In this document: one piece after another, positions 55,105 through 62,887 of the stretch
How positions within the stretch are numbered: the stretch's first letter is position 1
Layout: every line of letters begins with the position of its first letter
From: Cognatundibacterium squillarum
GTDB lineage: Bacteria > Pseudomonadota > Gammaproteobacteria > Burkholderiales > Burkholderiaceae_D
Assembly (NCBI RefSeq): GCF_014652435.1
Contig: NZ_BMYU01000001.1
Coordinates: 620,001-684,000 of the forward strand
Direction: 5' to 3'
DNA length: 64,000 nucleotides
Translations under genes and position numbers: made by a program
The notes under the pieces: generated by a model
Told to the model about the DNA's origin: nothing
Databases searched by the model: none
The model's input: the letters and a program-made list of their open reading frames with translations, nothing else

Positions 55105-55947
55105 ATGGTTCAACTGACAAGCGAACAAATTGCGCAAGACATTCAGGACTTACCCAGTCTGCCGGGTCTGGTGATGGATATTCTGAACAACATCGATCAG
55201 GACGACGTGGATGTGCGCGAACTGGCAGAAAAAGTGTCACGCGATCTGGCGCTGACCGCAAAGACCCTGCGTTTTGCCAATTCTGCGTATTACACCACCA
55301 TGGTGAAAGTCACCACCATTGATCAGGCGATCAGCCTGCTGGGTTTAAATCAGGTCAGACAAATCATTATCAGTGCCGCGCTGACCGGCTGCTTTCCGGA
55401 AAATAATTGCCCCGGCTTCAGCCATCTGCAATTCTGGCGACATTCCAATCTGGTAGCGATTGTTGCCCGCTTGCTGGCAAAGCACCTGAAATTCAATCCC
55501 GTCGTCGCTGGCACTGCAGGCATATTGCACGACATCGGCACGTTGGTGCTGGTCAGCAGTCACAGTGATGCCTACGCCGAAGTATTGCGGCATCAGGAAG
55601 AAAAACAATTACAGCAATTGTTTGCAGAGCGTCACATACTCGGCACCGATCATGCGGCAGTCGGCGAAGCGCTGGCGCGCGCGTGGATGTTCTCTGAAGA
55701 AATGACCCATGCAATTGCCTACCACCATCAGCCGGAACGGCCCGGTGCCGGCTTTCTTGCCACCATCATTCACGTGGCGAACGGTATCACCCACGCGATT
55801 ACCGAAAGTGCCAGCACGGAAATTCGCGATGCCGACATTTCCGCACTATCATGGCAAAGTCTGGGCATCAGCGAAGCGGATTTGCAGGCACTGACCAATG
55901 AAGCCGCTGATCTGTTTGTCCGCATGGAAAGTGAAATTGACCTGTAA
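55105..55947 (+). CDS. HDOD domain protein, second copy
   Basis: 280 residues from the ATG at 55105, set by GGAGG 6 bp upstream. LPSLPGLVMDILNNI and RDLALTAKTLRFANSAYYTT are the HDOD signatures; GILHDIGTLVLVSSH keeps an HD-like pair and HHQPERPGAG follows. A signalling protein of unknown output, paralogous to the one at 33187 but stand-alone. It precedes the YciI-like gene by 16 bp. Confidence 0.88.
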   Translation: MVQLTSEQIAQDIQDLPSLPGLVMDILNNIDQDDVDVRELAEKVSRDLALTAKTLRFANSAYYTTMVKVTTIDQAISLLGLNQVRQIIISAALTGCFPENNCPGFSHLQFWRHSNLVAIVARLLAKHLKFNPVVAGTAGILHDIGTLVLVSSHSDAYAEVLRHQEEKQLQQLFAERHILGTDHAAVGEALARAWMFSEEMTHAIAYHHQPERPGAGFLATIIHVANGITHAITESASTEIRDADISALSWQSLGISEADLQALTNEAADLFVRMESEIDL

Positions 55948-55963
55948 ACCGGAAGGAATGAAC

Positions 55964-56431
55964 ATGCGCCGCGCCCTGCTCATCAGTTTATTTTGCAGCA
56001 CACTGTCCGCTGCTTCTGCGAATGCGCAGGAAGCCCAGCTTGCCAATCCTGATTTCAAACCGGAACTGGCAAAACAGCTCGGGGCCGACAAAATCGGCAT
56101 GCGCCATTATGTGATGGTGATTCTGAAAACCGGCCCGAACAAAATCCCTGCTGGTAAAGAGCGCGACGCGATGTTCGCCGGTCACTTTGCGAATATGAAG
56201 CGGCTGGCTGCCGAAGGAAAATTAATGGTGGCGGGTCCGGCAGATGGCGTGGATGGCTGGCGCGGTCTGTTCTTTTTCGCAGTCGATAATATCGACGCCG
56301 CCCGCGAACTGACCGCTACCGATCCGGTGATTCAGCAAGGCGAAATGATCGCCGAGTATCACAAAGTGTATTTATCTGCGGCACTGATGCAGGTACCGCA
56401 GATACACAAACAAATCTCCGCAAAAAACTGA
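55964..56431 (+). CDS. Exported YciI-like (YCII domain) protein
   Basis: 155 residues from the ATG at 55964, set by GGAAGG 7 bp before it; the ATG at 55958 is too close to that site. A signal peptide (ALLISLFCSTLSAASANAQ) leads to an alpha-beta barrel: RHYVMVILKTGPNKIPAG, AGHFANMKRLAAEGKLMVAGP and FFFAVDNIDAARELTATDP, as in YciI/DGPF proteins. Periplasmic YciI relatives are of unknown function. Confidence 0.78.
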   Translation: MRRALLISLFCSTLSAASANAQEAQLANPDFKPELAKQLGADKIGMRHYVMVILKTGPNKIPAGKERDAMFAGHFANMKRLAAEGKLMVAGPADGVDGWRGLFFFAVDNIDAARELTATDPVIQQGEMIAEYHKVYLSAALMQVPQIHKQISAKN

Positions 56432-56482
56432 AACGCCTTGCAGGCATCTGCGCATGCTTCAGGATGCCTGAAAATGCCCGAA

Positions 56483-56564
56483 ATGCGGACTTCTGCATAG
56501 CAATCCGGCGGTCGTCGGCAGAAAGTCCGGGGCTCAGCAAATGCCTGATGCGGATAGCTGCACA
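56483..56564 (-). repeat. Dispersed type-A element, copy 7
   Basis: Minus-strand ends TGTGCAGCTATCCGCAT (56548-56564) and TATGCAGAAGTCCGCAT (56483-56499), 65 bp between starts, core with CCCGGACTTTCTGCCGACG and the tail TTCGGGCATTTTCAGGCA. In a convergent gap. Confidence 0.9.
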
Positions 56565-56588
56565 GACAAGCATCCCGTCAGCTGATAT

Positions 56589-57071
56589 TCAGGGCTTGCC
56601 AGCATCTGCCTCAGACCAGTAATCCTGCATGAGCTCTGTTGACCATTGCGGCTGAATTATCGCTTGCCGTGGTAGAAATTCCTGCATGACCGGTTTAATG
56701 TCGAGCACCGGCGTACCATCGATTGCATCCAGCTCAGCCACCCGCAACGCATTGCCATCCACCGACAACAAGCGGCAAATTGTACTGCCGATCCGATTCG
56801 GTCTTGCCTTCGCCCGTTGTGCGAAAATGCCCAGCTTTGGCCACGCCGGATTATTTCTCGGGTGACGTGCACCATAGGTCAAATGCTGCTCATCAACCTG
56901 ATGAAACAAAAACAGAATCTCCACATGTGAAAACCCGGACAAACCTTGCAGCGCTTCCGGCTGCACAGTATCCACCAGCCTGATCACAGAAACTTCATTC
57001 CCCCAAAAATCATCCTGCGCTTGCAAACGCTTTGCCTCCACATAGGCAACCGGTTTCATGGTAATTTCCAT
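56589..57071 (-). CDS. TrmO-like (TsaA family) tRNA methyltransferase
   Basis: 160 residues, AGGGA 8 bp before the ATG. GARHPRNNPAWPKLGIFAQR, RPNRIGSTICRLLSVDGN and AELDAIDGTPVLDIKPV are the TsaA/TrmO motifs; TrmO methylates N6 of t6A37 in tRNA with S-adenosylmethionine. Shorter than E. coli TrmO (235 residues), lacking its C-terminal part. Several TsaA-only proteins have other or unknown targets. Confidence 0.78.
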   Translation of the reverse strand: MEITMKPVAYVEAKRLQAQDDFWGNEVSVIRLVDTVQPEALQGLSGFSHVEILFLFHQVDEQHLTYGARHPRNNPAWPKLGIFAQRAKARPNRIGSTICRLLSVDGNALRVAELDAIDGTPVLDIKPVMQEFLPRQAIIQPQWSTELMQDYWSEADAGKP

Positions 57072-57221
57072 AGCATTCCCTGTGAATGCGGGATCATGTT
57101 CAGCGATACCCGCAGATTGAACGAAGGGGATCTGATTTGATTAAAGCTTCCCAGTCAACAAGCTGCACCGCATGCAGTCAAAATCAGATGCCAGATCGAC
57201 CAAAGCGCTTATTCGCCGGCT

Positions 57222-57746
57222 TCACAATGCGCTGGCGGGCAGCGTATCGCTGAAATAAAACCGGATATCAAACTCGCGGCACTCATCTTCATCCGGTGCC
57301 TGCCACATCTGACTCGCAATTTCAAAAACCGTCTCTGTCACTTGCATCGCATAAGTCGGTCCTCGCTCACGATTGCGCTGCTGCACGCGCTGCCAGCGTA
57401 CTTCCTGCGATGCATCCAGTACATGCATTGTCAAAGGAAAACCCGCTGCGATGATCTGACGGCAAAACGCTTGTCGCTGTTCCGCCTGAATTAAACCCAT
57501 TTCCAGAATCACGTCTTGACCGCTGGCGAGGATCTGCTGCGCATGCCACCACAAGGTTTGCAATAAACGCTCTTTACGTGCGAGATACCAGTTCACCACA
57601 TCCGTTTGCGGACGATCCGGGCTGAACAAGGCCACAAACCATTGATCCAGCGCCAGATGGACTGCCTGCTTTTCGTTTGCCAGTTGTGCCGAAAACCTTG
57701 ACTTACCGGCTCCGACAGGACCTTCGATCAGATATACCATTGGCAT
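57222..57746 (-). CDS. AAA-family P-loop kinase-like ATPase
   Basis: 174 residues from the ATG at 57746, with GAGGA 7 bp upstream. MVYLIEGPVGAGKSRFSAQLA is Walker A; LALDQWFVALFSPDRP and VILEMGLIQAEQRQAF are as in zeta-toxin/chloramphenicol-phosphotransferase-like kinases. Substrate unknown. No antitoxin-like partner lies beside it; the gene before in this direction is a GNAT 49 bp away. Confidence 0.75.
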   Translation of the reverse strand: MPMVYLIEGPVGAGKSRFSAQLANEKQAVHLALDQWFVALFSPDRPQTDVVNWYLARKERLLQTLWWHAQQILASGQDVILEMGLIQAEQRQAFCRQIIAAGFPLTMHVLDASQEVRWQRVQQRNRERGPTYAMQVTETVFEIASQMWQAPDEDECREFDIRFYFSDTLPASAL

Positions 57747-57795
57747 GATGTATTCCTCTGAAGAATTTTTATCATGCCATGATATCAACAAACAT

Positions 57796-58233
57796 TCAGT
57801 TTGTCGGTGATTGCATCAGCCAGTAAGCACCATCGTCGCAATCGCCGCTTTCTATCGCAGAGAAACCTTGTGCCATATAAAAATTCACTGCAGGCTGATT
57901 GAGTTGCAGGCATTTTAACTGCCAGGCTTCTTGCTGCCATTGCGGCAATTGCTGCAGTAAAGCTGCACCGATACCGAGTCGCTGATGCGTGGCAGCGACG
58001 TAAAGGTGGTGGATGAATCGTGATTCTGATTGCACAGAAATGAATCCGGCCAGCTGTCCCTGTGCATCTTCGGCCAGCAGGATATTTTCACCGCTGGTTT
58101 GTGCGTCCAGATCTTGCAACTGAAAACGACGGATGTCGGTCCAGTGAAATGCAGCAATCCGGGATTGCAGAAATAAACGGCGCATGGCTGGCCAGTCACT
58201 TTCCTGCGGCGGCCGGATAACAAGTTGCGTCAA
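57796..58233 (-). CDS. GNAT-family N-acetyltransferase
   Basis: 145 residues from a TTG start at 58233, supported by GAGG 7 bp upstream. RFIHHLYVAATHQRLGIGAALLQQL contains the acetyl-CoA pyrophosphate loop (QRLGIGA), and LNQPAVNFYMAQGFSAIE is motif B. Substrate not predictable. Same direction as the kinase-like gene, possible small operon. Confidence 0.8.
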   Translation of the reverse strand: MTQLVIRPPQESDWPAMRRLFLQSRIAAFHWTDIRRFQLQDLDAQTSGENILLAEDAQGQLAGFISVQSESRFIHHLYVAATHQRLGIGAALLQQLPQWQQEAWQLKCLQLNQPAVNFYMAQGFSAIESGDCDDGAYWLMQSPTN

Positions 58234-58282
58234 GTATTTGCCTCACTCATGAAGAAATTAATATTTTCGCAAATTTACGCGC

Positions 58283-58315
58283 AAAAAAAATGCGGAGACT
58301 GGCTCCGCATTTTTT
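58283..58315. terminator. Terminator between ribA and GNAT genes
   Basis: AAAAAATGCGGAG and CTCCGCATTTTTT pair around ACTGG. On the minus strand it directly follows the ribA stop. Confidence 0.92.
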
Positions 58316-58322
58316 ACTGGAT

Positions 58323-58973
58323 TTATTCGTCCGCTTCAGCGCTGAACAAGTGGCCGAGTTTTTCGGCTTTGGTGCTCAGGTAGCGTTCATTGTGCGGGTT
58401 GCGGCCGGCGATGATCGGCACCTGTTCGCTGACGGGCACATTCATGCCCTGCATGGCGGCCAGTTTGCGCGGGTTGTTCGTCATCAGGCGTAAGGACGAG
58501 ATGCCGAGATGGCGTACCATCGGTTCAACCAGCCCGTAATGGCGCAGATCTGCGGCGAAACCCAGCTTCTGATTCGCTTCCACTGTATCAGCGCCCTGAT
58601 CCTGCAAATGATAGGCGCGGACTTTGTTCAGCAAGCCGATACCGCGTCCTTCCTGACGCAGATAAAACAATACGCCGCGGCCTTCATCCGCGATACGCTG
58701 CAGCGCGGTTTCCAGTTGCGGGCCACAGTCGCAGCGCGCGCTGAACAGCGCGTCACCGGTCAGGCATTCGGAATGGATGCGCGACAGCACAGGTTCACCG
58801 TCGGCCACGTTCCCCAGCGTCAGCACCACGTGCTCTTTGCCGGTGGATGTTTCAAAAAACGCATGCATTTGAAATTCTGCCCAGCGGGTGGGCAAGCGGC
58901 AGGATTCAACAAACACCAGATCCTGCGCGCTGTTTGCGGCAGGCGCCACGGTTTCAGACATAGACAAACTCAT
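58323..58973 (-). CDS. ribA: GTP cyclohydrolase II
   Basis: 216 residues. Opens the imidazole ring of GTP, the first step of riboflavin synthesis. Zinc ligands are in [18 protein letters not shown], the catalytic region is [19 protein letters not shown], and ADLRHYG...[14 protein letters not shown] follows. A short polar N-terminal extension precedes the domain. Single gene; no FMN riboswitch is visible upstream. Confidence 0.95.
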   Translation of the reverse strand: MSLSMSETVAPAANSAQDLVFVESCRLPTRWAEFQMHAFFETSTGKEHVVLTLGNVADGEPVLSRIHSECLTGDALFSARCDCGPQLETALQRIADEGRGVLFYLRQEGRGIGLLNKVRAYHLQDQGADTVEANQKLGFAADLRHYGLVEPMVRHLGISSLRLMTNNPRKLAAMQGMNVPVSEQVPIIAGRNPHNERYLSTKAEKLGHLFSAEADE

Positions 58974-59199
58974 AATATTTTTCGGATAGCGGCTGCGGGT
59001 TTCCGGAGGCGACAGTCAATGTGGCGGGCAAAGCCGGAAAGCGGCAAAACAGCAAGTATAAACGAGTGCGGATTTTTCAACCGGAAACCACTGCGTTTTC
59101 GAGGAATCTGACCAGTCAGCCAGCATGAAATCCGATTTTATCTGACAGCTTCGCCGCTGACTTTGCGGCGCAACACCGCCTGCGGCAAACAAAGCGCAC

Positions 59200-59302
59200 T
59201 ATGCAGAACGCCGCATTCAGGCAAAAACAGCCCTGCCCGCTGCGCCACTGTTTGCGCCGGTGTCCGCAAAACACCATGAAAATGCTGTGCTGAACCCCGC
59301 AT
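59200..59302 (+). repeat. Dispersed type-B element, copy 8
   Basis: Ends TATGCAGAACGCCGCAT (59200) and TGTGCTGAACCCCGCAT (59286), 86 bp between starts, around a different core (CCCTGCCCGCTGCGCCACTG). The most diverged type-B copy. The 413-bp gap around it has no supported gene. Confidence 0.82.
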
Positions 59303-59386
59303 TCCGGGGTTTTCAGCGCATTTTCAGCGGCCCGCAACTTCCGGGCAAGCTGCGGCAGTCAGGCATTCGCCATAGCCATGGACATG

Positions 59387-61078
59387 CTAGGGTTGCAGGA
59401 CTTTCAGCGCGGCATCGGTCTGCAATTGAAAGAACGCCGAAAACATCGTCAGCGGCTGCCTGCATTGCAGTGTCAGCGTTTGCCCCTGCGCCAGCCCCAG
59501 CCGCACTTCCTGACGATCGCGGCAAGCGCTCACCATGGCTGGCAAGGTGCGGCGGTCACCGCTGTATGGCAAACCTTCAATCTGTGTGACGCTGACTTCG
59601 GCGCGCAAGCGCTGACATTGCGGCAAACCGCTGAGCACGATGCGGTCTTTCTGCGGATACAGATTGCGCATTCCGCTGCAGTCTTCGCGCATCAGTTGCC
59701 CGATCGCGCTGACCAGCATTTCATGCTGCTGCTCAGCGGTCGGTGCTGCGCTGACGGCAAATGGGGATGCGCTCAGCCACTCCTGCCACACCTGCTGCAT
59801 GCGGAAGTCAGAGCGCAGCAATCGCGGCAAATGACGCGGCAGGCAATCCGCCTGATCACCGCATTCCATCATGCCGGCAAAATCGACCGGCATCTTCTGG
59901 GCGGAAGACGTCTGCTGAGCTTGCAGCAAGCGGCGATAGTAAGCATCCAGTCTGGCGTAAGCCTGTCCCGGCGGCGCACTGCCAGTCAGCGCATACACAT
60001 AAGCCGGCAAGCCGCAGACATAACCGATGCGCCCGCCATCGACTTCAGCCCGGCTCAGGCTGCGTAAAGAACGCTGTCCGGCTGTAATCAGGCAACTGGC
60101 CAGCGCATTATCCACATCCGCCGCTGCTTGCTGCGGAGTCAGCCAGCCCTGATGCAGACTGGTCATCCAGCGTAAAAATTCTGCGCCGCCTTCATGGATC
60201 AGGCGCTCTTCCGCGTAGCTGGCAACACCGGTCGGATACATCTGAAACCGGTGACTGAATTCATGCGCCACAAACTGTGATACCGTGCGCTGTCCGCCCT
60301 CGTCCATGGTCAGCGGCCAGTTAAAAAATGCCAGTTGCAGAATATCCTGCGCATTGCCGTTGAAATAAGTCGGCCCGCCGTCCCGGATGGATGCTGCAGC
60401 AACCATCGGCATCTGAAACGGCACCGATGGCAGGCGTTCACGCAAATGCTGCACGGTATGATCAGCCACATCCCGTATCAGCGTCACCGTGGCTGGCGGC
60501 ACATCCGGATCAGCATAAAACGGCGCACCTTCGAAGCGGATTGTCGCGTCCGGCAACAGTAAGGCTGGCTGGCTGTCGCGCTCTTTAACGCCGGTATCCA
60601 GCACCAGTTGCGCAGGCACAGCCTGACCGCCGGTTGCCACCGCAGGCGCATTCAGCACGTAACGGCTGTCACCGCAGGTATTGTCGACCGCATAATTCGA
60701 GGTGTGCAGTAACACCGCCTGCCCCAGCGGTAAAGCGGGCTGGTAGTGGTGATAAATCTTTTTTGTGACCGGCACCGCAAAACGCGCCACACAATTTGCC
60801 GCATTTGCTGCCTGCTTCCACACAATCTGATCGCCTTCCAGCCGTGCGCAATCGTTCAGCGCCTGCCAGCCATCGCGCAAGCCTTCGTCGTCGCGGTTCT
60901 CTTTGCGCAGTCGTAAACGCTGGCAGGCTTTCTGCGGCGCGTAACTGACTTCCAGTTGCTGCGCATCGCGGTAAGTGATCTGTATCGTCAGAGGCGCACC
61001 GGACTGCGCGTACGCAACCGCCTGCCCTGCCAGCAGCACCAGCCCCGCCACCCGGCATTTGCTCCATCCCCAACCCAT
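59387..61078 (-). CDS. Exported putative gluzincin-like metallopeptidase
   Basis: 563 residues with a signal peptide (CRVAGLVLLAGQAVAYAQ). SQFVAHEFSHRFQMYP contains HExxH-type HEFSH, and LIHEGGAEFLRWMTSLH gives a Glu about 25 residues on, the gluzincin pattern. The N-terminal 200 residues are beta-rich with several Cys, possibly a non-catalytic domain. No family recognised beyond this. It lies between element copies 8 and 9. Confidence 0.68.
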   Translation of the reverse strand: MGWGWSKCRVAGLVLLAGQAVAYAQSGAPLTIQITYRDAQQLEVSYAPQKACQRLRLRKENRDDEGLRDGWQALNDCARLEGDQIVWKQAANAANCVARFAVPVTKKIYHHYQPALPLGQAVLLHTSNYAVDNTCGDSRYVLNAPAVATGGQAVPAQLVLDTGVKERDSQPALLLPDATIRFEGAPFYADPDVPPATVTLIRDVADHTVQHLRERLPSVPFQMPMVAAASIRDGGPTYFNGNAQDILQLAFFNWPLTMDEGGQRTVSQFVAHEFSHRFQMYPTGVASYAEERLIHEGGAEFLRWMTSLHQGWLTPQQAAADVDNALASCLITAGQRSLRSLSRAEVDGGRIGYVCGLPAYVYALTGSAPPGQAYARLDAYYRRLLQAQQTSSAQKMPVDFAGMMECGDQADCLPRHLPRLLRSDFRMQQVWQEWLSASPFAVSAAPTAEQQHEMLVSAIGQLMREDCSGMRNLYPQKDRIVLSGLPQCQRLRAEVSVTQIEGLPYSGDRRTLPAMVSACRDRQEVRLGLAQGQTLTLQCRQPLTMFSAFFQLQTDAALKVLQP

Positions 61079-61228
61079 CTCAGCCTCCTGTCACCTGCAG
61101 CGCACGACACGCCGCACATTGGTCAGGAAAGCAGTTTCCGGCAAAACAAGATTGCCTTACAAGCAAATTCCGGTAGTAAGTCCGCTTCCGCTCCGTAGCT
61201 GTGGGACGCACGCGACAAGCACATTCAT

Positions 61229-61332
61229 TATGCAGAACACCGCATTTGTGTAATAACACCCCCTGCCCGCTCAGCCACTGTTTTCGCGGATGTCCTGAAA
61301 AAATGGCGAAAAGGCTGTGCTGAATGCCGCAT
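61229..61332 (+). repeat. Dispersed type-B element, copy 9
   Basis: Ends TATGCAGAACACCGCAT (61229) and TGTGCTGAATGCCGCAT (61316), 87 bp between starts, core with CCCTGCCCGCTCAGCCACTG. It lies in a divergent gap of 631 bp without a supported gene; TTGCAT/ATGCAA (61410-61434) is a loose inverted repeat of unknown role. Confidence 0.88.
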
Positions 61333-61709
61333 TTTGTTCATCTAAGCTGCCTTAAACCATACTGACCACAGCAATGCGCTGGATATGCGCAAATACGAAT
61401 GATAGTTATTTGCATTATGCATAGCAATATGCAAAGTATTTCGTTATCCTTTATTTAACTTCTGCAGCTTTACGGTAAATGGATTTACTCTCGGTCACGA
61501 ATCTTTTCTGCCGATGCTGTTTTTGCGTATGGGAATGTCCGCAGGAACACTGTTTGTCAGATAGATGAACGAATGACAAAGAGATATCTCCGCATGCAAA
61601 CGGGCATTAGATATGCCTTGTCGGAAACATATTTCAGTACTCTGTTCAACCGGAATAATGACCAATTCAGGCAAATGCGATTGGTGCAACCAAGCAAAGT
61701 GAAGATCAT

Positions 61710-62534
61710 ATGAATAAGAAGTTGCCCACCATTTTCCTGGGCTGTGCCATGCTCGGTGGTTTAGCGCTTTTAATACAAACACCGGAAGTGAGAGAGCACA
61801 GAGTTCTGGCACCAGTGCCATATACCAGCCCTGAAATCATTCGCGATAAGCCGGTTCAGCCTGTCGAGAGCTTCCAGCCCAAAAAGAAAGAGGTGTTATT
61901 CACCCCGGCAGAAATCCTGATCATTAACGCCTGGTTGAAGAAACACGGCTATATGTTGTCAGTCTCAGCGAATGGAAAAGTCAGTTTATCCGGCAATCAC
62001 GGTTATCTGCATTACGACCATCACACGCTGCTCAGCCTCGCAAAAAGCGGGGATACGATTGCGGCCAGCACCCTAGGCGCACGCGCCATTTCCTCGGAGC
62101 ATTTGCTGGATAACAGATCTGCTCAGGAAAACAGCGACCTTCAGCATGCATTACTCGATGCAACCGCACGTGGCTTAACAAGCAGCATTGATCAGTTAAT
62201 TATTCTGAAAACGCAGGACTATATCCAGTCTTACGACAGAAAACTAAAAACATTCGACAGCAACCATATTATTGATGCGTATGCCTACCTGAATATACTC
62301 AAATTACGCAGAAGTATCGATACGGAACTTCGCGAATATTCACTGCAAATGGCCAGAAAATTAAGTGCCTCCGAATATGCACTGGCACGACAACGAACGG
62401 CGGAAATTTACGCTTTTTTGTTGCAACGACGGGCTGAGCTTGGCATGGGGCCATTTGAAAATACTGATTCAGCTGAAACTCAGGCATTGCTGCAACGCTT
62501 TTTCCGGGCACTTGAGCAAGGTGAAATTGCGTGA
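61710..62534 (+). CDS. Membrane-anchored protein of unknown function, in a repeat-bounded islet
   Basis: 274 residues. One N-terminal hydrophobic segment (LPTIFLGCAMLGGLALLIQ) anchors or exports it; its Cys is not in a good lipobox. The rest is mostly helical (TPAEILIINAWLKKHGY; QHALLDATARGLTSSIDQLI; LRRSIDTELREYSLQMARKL), like proteins with Sel1-type or other helical repeats. Visibly A/T-richer than its neighbours. Bracketed by element copies 9 and 10. No family recognised. Confidence 0.65.
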   Translation: MNKKLPTIFLGCAMLGGLALLIQTPEVREHRVLAPVPYTSPEIIRDKPVQPVESFQPKKKEVLFTPAEILIINAWLKKHGYMLSVSANGKVSLSGNHGYLHYDHHTLLSLAKSGDTIAASTLGARAISSEHLLDNRSAQENSDLQHALLDATARGLTSSIDQLIILKTQDYIQSYDRKLKTFDSNHIIDAYAYLNILKLRRSIDTELREYSLQMARKLSASEYALARQRTAEIYAFLLQRRAELGMGPFENTDSAETQALLQRFFRALEQGEIA

Positions 62535-62639
62535 GTCAACTTTTCGCAAATACTCGCCTGTCGCAGCGAACAACTGAGTTTTTTTACCCTTGCGTAATCT
62601 GTTCACGTCGCTGAGCACTGAATAAATATCTACCCGATA

Positions 62640-62742
62640 TGTGCAAGATTCCGCATTTGCGCAAAAACACCCCTGCCCGCTCAGCCACTGTTTTCGCGGA
62701 CGTCCTGAAAAAATGGTGAAAAAGCTGTGCTGAATGCCGCAT
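62640..62742 (+). repeat. Dispersed type-B element, copy 10
   Basis: Ends TGTGCAAGATTCCGCAT (62640) and TGTGCTGAATGCCGCAT (62726), 86 bp between starts. Core nearly identical to copy 9 over about 55 bp. In a convergent gap of 353 bp with no supported gene. Confidence 0.9.
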
Positions 62743-62831
62743 TTCGGGCATTTTCAGGCGTTTTCGGTGTGCATACGGATTCGGAGCAGATCAGGAAGCA
62801 CGGCGTCTCTGCTCGGCGATTTTCGGTGCAT

Positions 62832-62856
62832 AAAAAAAGGGGAGCCTAGGCTCCCC
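62832..62856 (-). terminator. ilvD terminator
   Basis: On the minus strand GGGGAGCC-TA-GGCTCCCC is a perfect stem followed by TTTTTTT. Confidence 0.92.
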
Positions 62857-62887
62857 GGACACTGGAACAACAGAGCAAAACAAAATC

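Noticed and set aside
57222..57746. Zeta-type toxin of a toxin-antitoxin pair
   Set aside because: The Walker A and fold fit, but no small antitoxin gene is adjacent. A general P-loop kinase is the safer call.
61395..61435. Fur box in the gap before 61710
   Set aside because: AATGATAGTTATTTGCATT only loosely resembles the Fur consensus and lies about 300 bp from the gene.
59200..62742. Integron cassette array with attC sites
   Set aside because: The elements lack the GTTRRRY core and the long dyad of attC sites, and no integrase gene is present. Only the gene-site alternation is similar.
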